DNA from: Mucilaginibacter sp.
GTDB lineage: Bacteria > Bacteroidota > Bacteroidia > Sphingobacteriales > Sphingobacteriaceae
Length of the DNA stretch: 64,000 nucleotides
Reading direction: 5' to 3'
NCBI GenBank assembly: GCA_030445275.1
Contig: JAUCSE010000089.1
Span: forward strand, 1 to 64,000
Of this stretch, positions 62,404-64,000 are shown piece after piece (positions within the stretch are counted from its first letter, which is position 1; every line of letters begins with the position of its first letter). The notes under the pieces were generated by a model. That model worked only from the letters and a program-made list of their open reading frames with translations, searched no databases and was not told the DNA's origin. A program made the position numbers and the translations under genes.

Positions 62404-63368
62404 TTCTTATCCTCTTCCTTTATAACGGGTGCTTGAATTACAGGCTGTGTTTTGTTTACAAAGGCAACGGCATTATCCATGCTCTGCTCATTTTCATAAG
62501 GCAGTGGTTTTTCCTTCGCAAACTTCACCAAATCGGCCATTACCAGCAGCTTGCGCAGGTTGTTCCTGTTCTCGTCAGCAATATCCATGTGCCCCAGACT
62601 GGCAAATATTTCGTCAGATGTTTGCTCATGCGCTTTTATAGCATAGCGGCTCTCCAGATACTCACGCAATACATCGCTCAGCTCAATATGATATTGTTTT
62701 ATCTGTTCCTGCTGCCATAGCTTCTTATCGCGCAACTCGGCCAGTTTTTGCAGAGCAATAACGTGAGGTGGTATAATTGGTTTAGGCGGTTCAATTACTA
62801 CCACCTTTTTAGGTCTTTTCAGTAGATAGTAAATGATGCCACCTATAATCAATAAAGCCGCCAGAATACCTACAACCCATTGCCAGTTATCGCGCAGCCA
62901 ATCCCAAAATGAATATTTAATGGTAAGGGGCTGTTTAATATCATAAAAGGCTTTGGTAGTATCAACCGCTACTGGCGATACCTGCAGGCTTAAACTTCGC
63001 GTTTTTAAATCGCCGCCAGCCGTATGGAATGCATATGATGGGATCTCATAGTCGCCGCTATCAAATGAAGTAATGGTATAGTTGTGCCTGATAGTTTGGA
63101 TACTTACATCCTGCTTATCAAAAACAGTATCGGCCTTTGAACTAACGACCTGAATTTTACCGCTGATAGTGTCTGTTATCACCGGAAAATCAACCTTATC
63201 CTTTACCTTAAAACGTGCAGTTAGGTGCAGCTGTGTTTGCTCGCCTATCTTTATCACAATGCGATCAATCTTAGCATCAACCTGCGGATCCTGGGCATGG
63301 CTTTGATAAGCAAAGCCGGTAAGCAGTAGGTTTAACAGCAGTATATATTTAGTAAAGCGCTTAATCAT
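62400..63368 (-). CDS. Bat-operon membrane protein (periplasmic beta domain, one helix, cytoplasmic tail)
   Basis: A 322-residue protein. Signal peptide ~1-25, a periplasmic beta-rich domain (~28-145: VDAKIDRIVIKIGEQTQLHLTA, YTITSFDSGDYEIPSY), a membrane helix at ~162-187 (WVVGILAALLIIGGIIYYLL), and a helical cytoplasmic part with ELSDVLREYLESRYAIKAHEQTSDE. The plan resembles BatD in short form and is conserved between the DUF58 and batA genes of Bacteroidota. Its function is unknown; four-base overlaps on both sides tie it to the operon. Confidence 0.8.
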   Translation of the reverse strand: MIKRFTKYILLLNLLLTGFAYQSHAQDPQVDAKIDRIVIKIGEQTQLHLTARFKVKDKVDFPVITDTISGKIQVVSSKADTVFDKQDVSIQTIRHNYTITSFDSGDYEIPSYAFHTAGGDLKTRSLSLQVSPVAVDTTKAFYDIKQPLTIKYSFWDWLRDNWQWVVGILAALLIIGGIIYYLLKRPKKVVVIEPPKPIIPPHVIALQKLAELRDKKLWQQEQIKQYHIELSDVLREYLESRYAIKAHEQTSDEIFASLGHMDIADENRNNLRKLLVMADLVKFAKEKPLPYENEQSMDNAVAFVNKTQPVIQAPVIKEEDKK

Positions 63369-64000
63369 CTTTTGCCTTCCCGCTTTTTAAATAGTGTCAT
63401 TAATGGTTTTACATATGATTCATGGGTACCTATACTGGTAAAATCAACACCCGACCGGCGGAAGGTTTCCTGTAGCAGCCCGTTTCTTCTAAGCCCTTCG
63501 GCTTTAAAGGCAGTGCGTACAGCCTCATCGGCGGTGTTAACCCATAATAATTGCCCCGTTTCTTCATCCTTCATCGGGATAAGTCCCAGATTCGGAAACT
63601 CCTCTTCGTGCTTATCATAAAGTCGCAGAGCAATGATGTCATGCTTTTTATTGGCGATCTTCAGCTCGTCCTCAAAACCGGGACTTATAAAGTCGGAGAT
63701 AATAAAAGCGGTGCATTTTTTCTTGATGGCGCTGGTAAAATACCGCAGGGCCTCAGCAACACTGGTGCCTTTGTTTTCGGGTTTAAAATCAATCAGTTCC
63801 CTGATGATCATCAGGATATGACTGCGGCCCTTTTTAGGTGGAATGAATTTTTCTATCTTATCGCTGAAGAAAAGTACCCCTACCTTATCATTATTCTGTA
63901 TGGCCGAAAAAGCCAGCACGGCACAAAGCTCTGTAGCCACGTCTTGTTTCTGCTGATTTTGAGTGCCAAAATTTTCGGAACCGCTTACATCCATCAGCAG
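63365..64000 (-). CDS. DUF58-domain protein, N-terminus cut by window edge
   Basis: The visible 209 residues are the C-terminal part of a DUF58 protein, a VWA-like fold. MDVSGSENFGTQ near the window edge is the start of a MIDAS motif and FIISDFISPGFEDEL a later metal-site strand. The N-terminal ~80-90 residues lie beyond position 64000. In this operon type the gene for a MoxR ATPase usually precedes it, which would be just outside the window. It overlaps the next gene by four bases. Confidence 0.9.
   Translation of the reverse strand: MLMDVSGSENFGTQNQQKQDVATELCAVLAFSAIQNNDKVGVLFFSDKIEKFIPPKKGRSHILMIIRELIDFKPENKGTSVAEALRYFTSAIKKKCTAFIISDFISPGFEDELKIANKKHDIIALRLYDKHEEEFPNLGLIPMKDEETGQLLWVNTADEAVRTAFKAEGLRRNGLLQETFRRSGVDFTSIGTHESYVKPLMTLFKKREGKR

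Noticed and set aside
1..64000. CRISPR array
   Set aside because: No series of regularly spaced identical repeats is seen; the repeats present are palindromic singletons in separate gaps.
1..64000. rRNA or tRNA genes
   Set aside because: No stretch with cloverleaf or rRNA landmarks was recognised in the gaps; short tRNAs could still escape reading by eye.

Overview
The window is a chromosomal stretch from a member of the Bacteroidota, most likely a Sphingobacteriaceae of the Mucilaginibacter/Pedobacter kind. Evidence for this is a SusC/SusD pair, the gliding lipoprotein GldD, the type IX secretion regulator PorX, a fused LpxC/FabZ, a Bat (aerotolerance) operon, a fused E1 alpha/beta dehydrogenase, promoters of the TAnnTTTG type and many intergenic inverted repeats. 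The genus is an inference; no rRNA or tRNA gene is visible.

Region 1 (1-4.7 kb) is an accessory island: a tyrosine integrase, an HTH regulator with a frameshifted AbiEii-type nucleotidyltransferase, and two 5'-truncated genes that meet head to head near 4.26 kb (a C39-like/VKOR/thioredoxin fusion and a GT1-type glycosyltransferase). It reads as the scar of a deleted or rearranged locus. Region 2 (4.9-8.6 kb) holds a secreted nuclease lipoprotein, a composite repeat block and a three-gene SCO1-type cluster. Region 3 (8.6-14.9 kb) is an isolated SusC/SusD pair, an intergenic stretch with an orphan terminator, and a DUF2062 membrane protein.

Region 4 (15-29.6 kb) is mostly housekeeping: recO and a diacylglycerol kinase, a TetR regulator with an SGNH esterase, an MMPL-type exporter, an atypical SDR, then ileS - DksA-like - lspA as a tight operon, a subtilase and an ALDH7-type aldehyde dehydrogenase. 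Region 5 (29.8-43.1 kb) contains a TPR protein, a phosphosulfolactate synthase homologue, a YoaK protein, a secreted metallopeptidase, aroE - racemase - gldD, an E1 fusion dehydrogenase, a DUF4198 protein, a GNAT and hisS.

Region 6 (43.5-51.4 kb) has porX and the lipid A cluster (HD hydrolase, lpxD, lpxC/fabZ, lpxA, an ABC ATPase) followed by efp. Region 7 (51.5-56.9 kb) has an ECF sigma factor with a hybrid anti-sigma/TonB protein, an AraC regulator carrying a metal-binding-like N-terminus next to an HMA/MauE membrane protein, a small lipoprotein and a PfkB kinase. Region 8 (57.0-64.0 kb) is the Bat operon, read leftwards from a DUF58 gene cut by the window edge.

Intergenic gaps are rich in dispersed inverted repeats. 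At least three families recur (cores near GTCATTTCGA, GTCATGCTGA/GTCATCCTGA and GTCATTGCGA), mixed with locus-specific palindromes. Several genes (hisS, lpxD, the HTH gene) have a perfect -7 box three or four bases before the ATG, which predicts leaderless transcripts. No complete novel system is proven here. The best leads are the sigma/anti-sigma-TonB hybrid, the AraC-HMA/HMA-MauE pair, the truncated-gene junction and two orphan hairpin terminators that may mark small RNAs.
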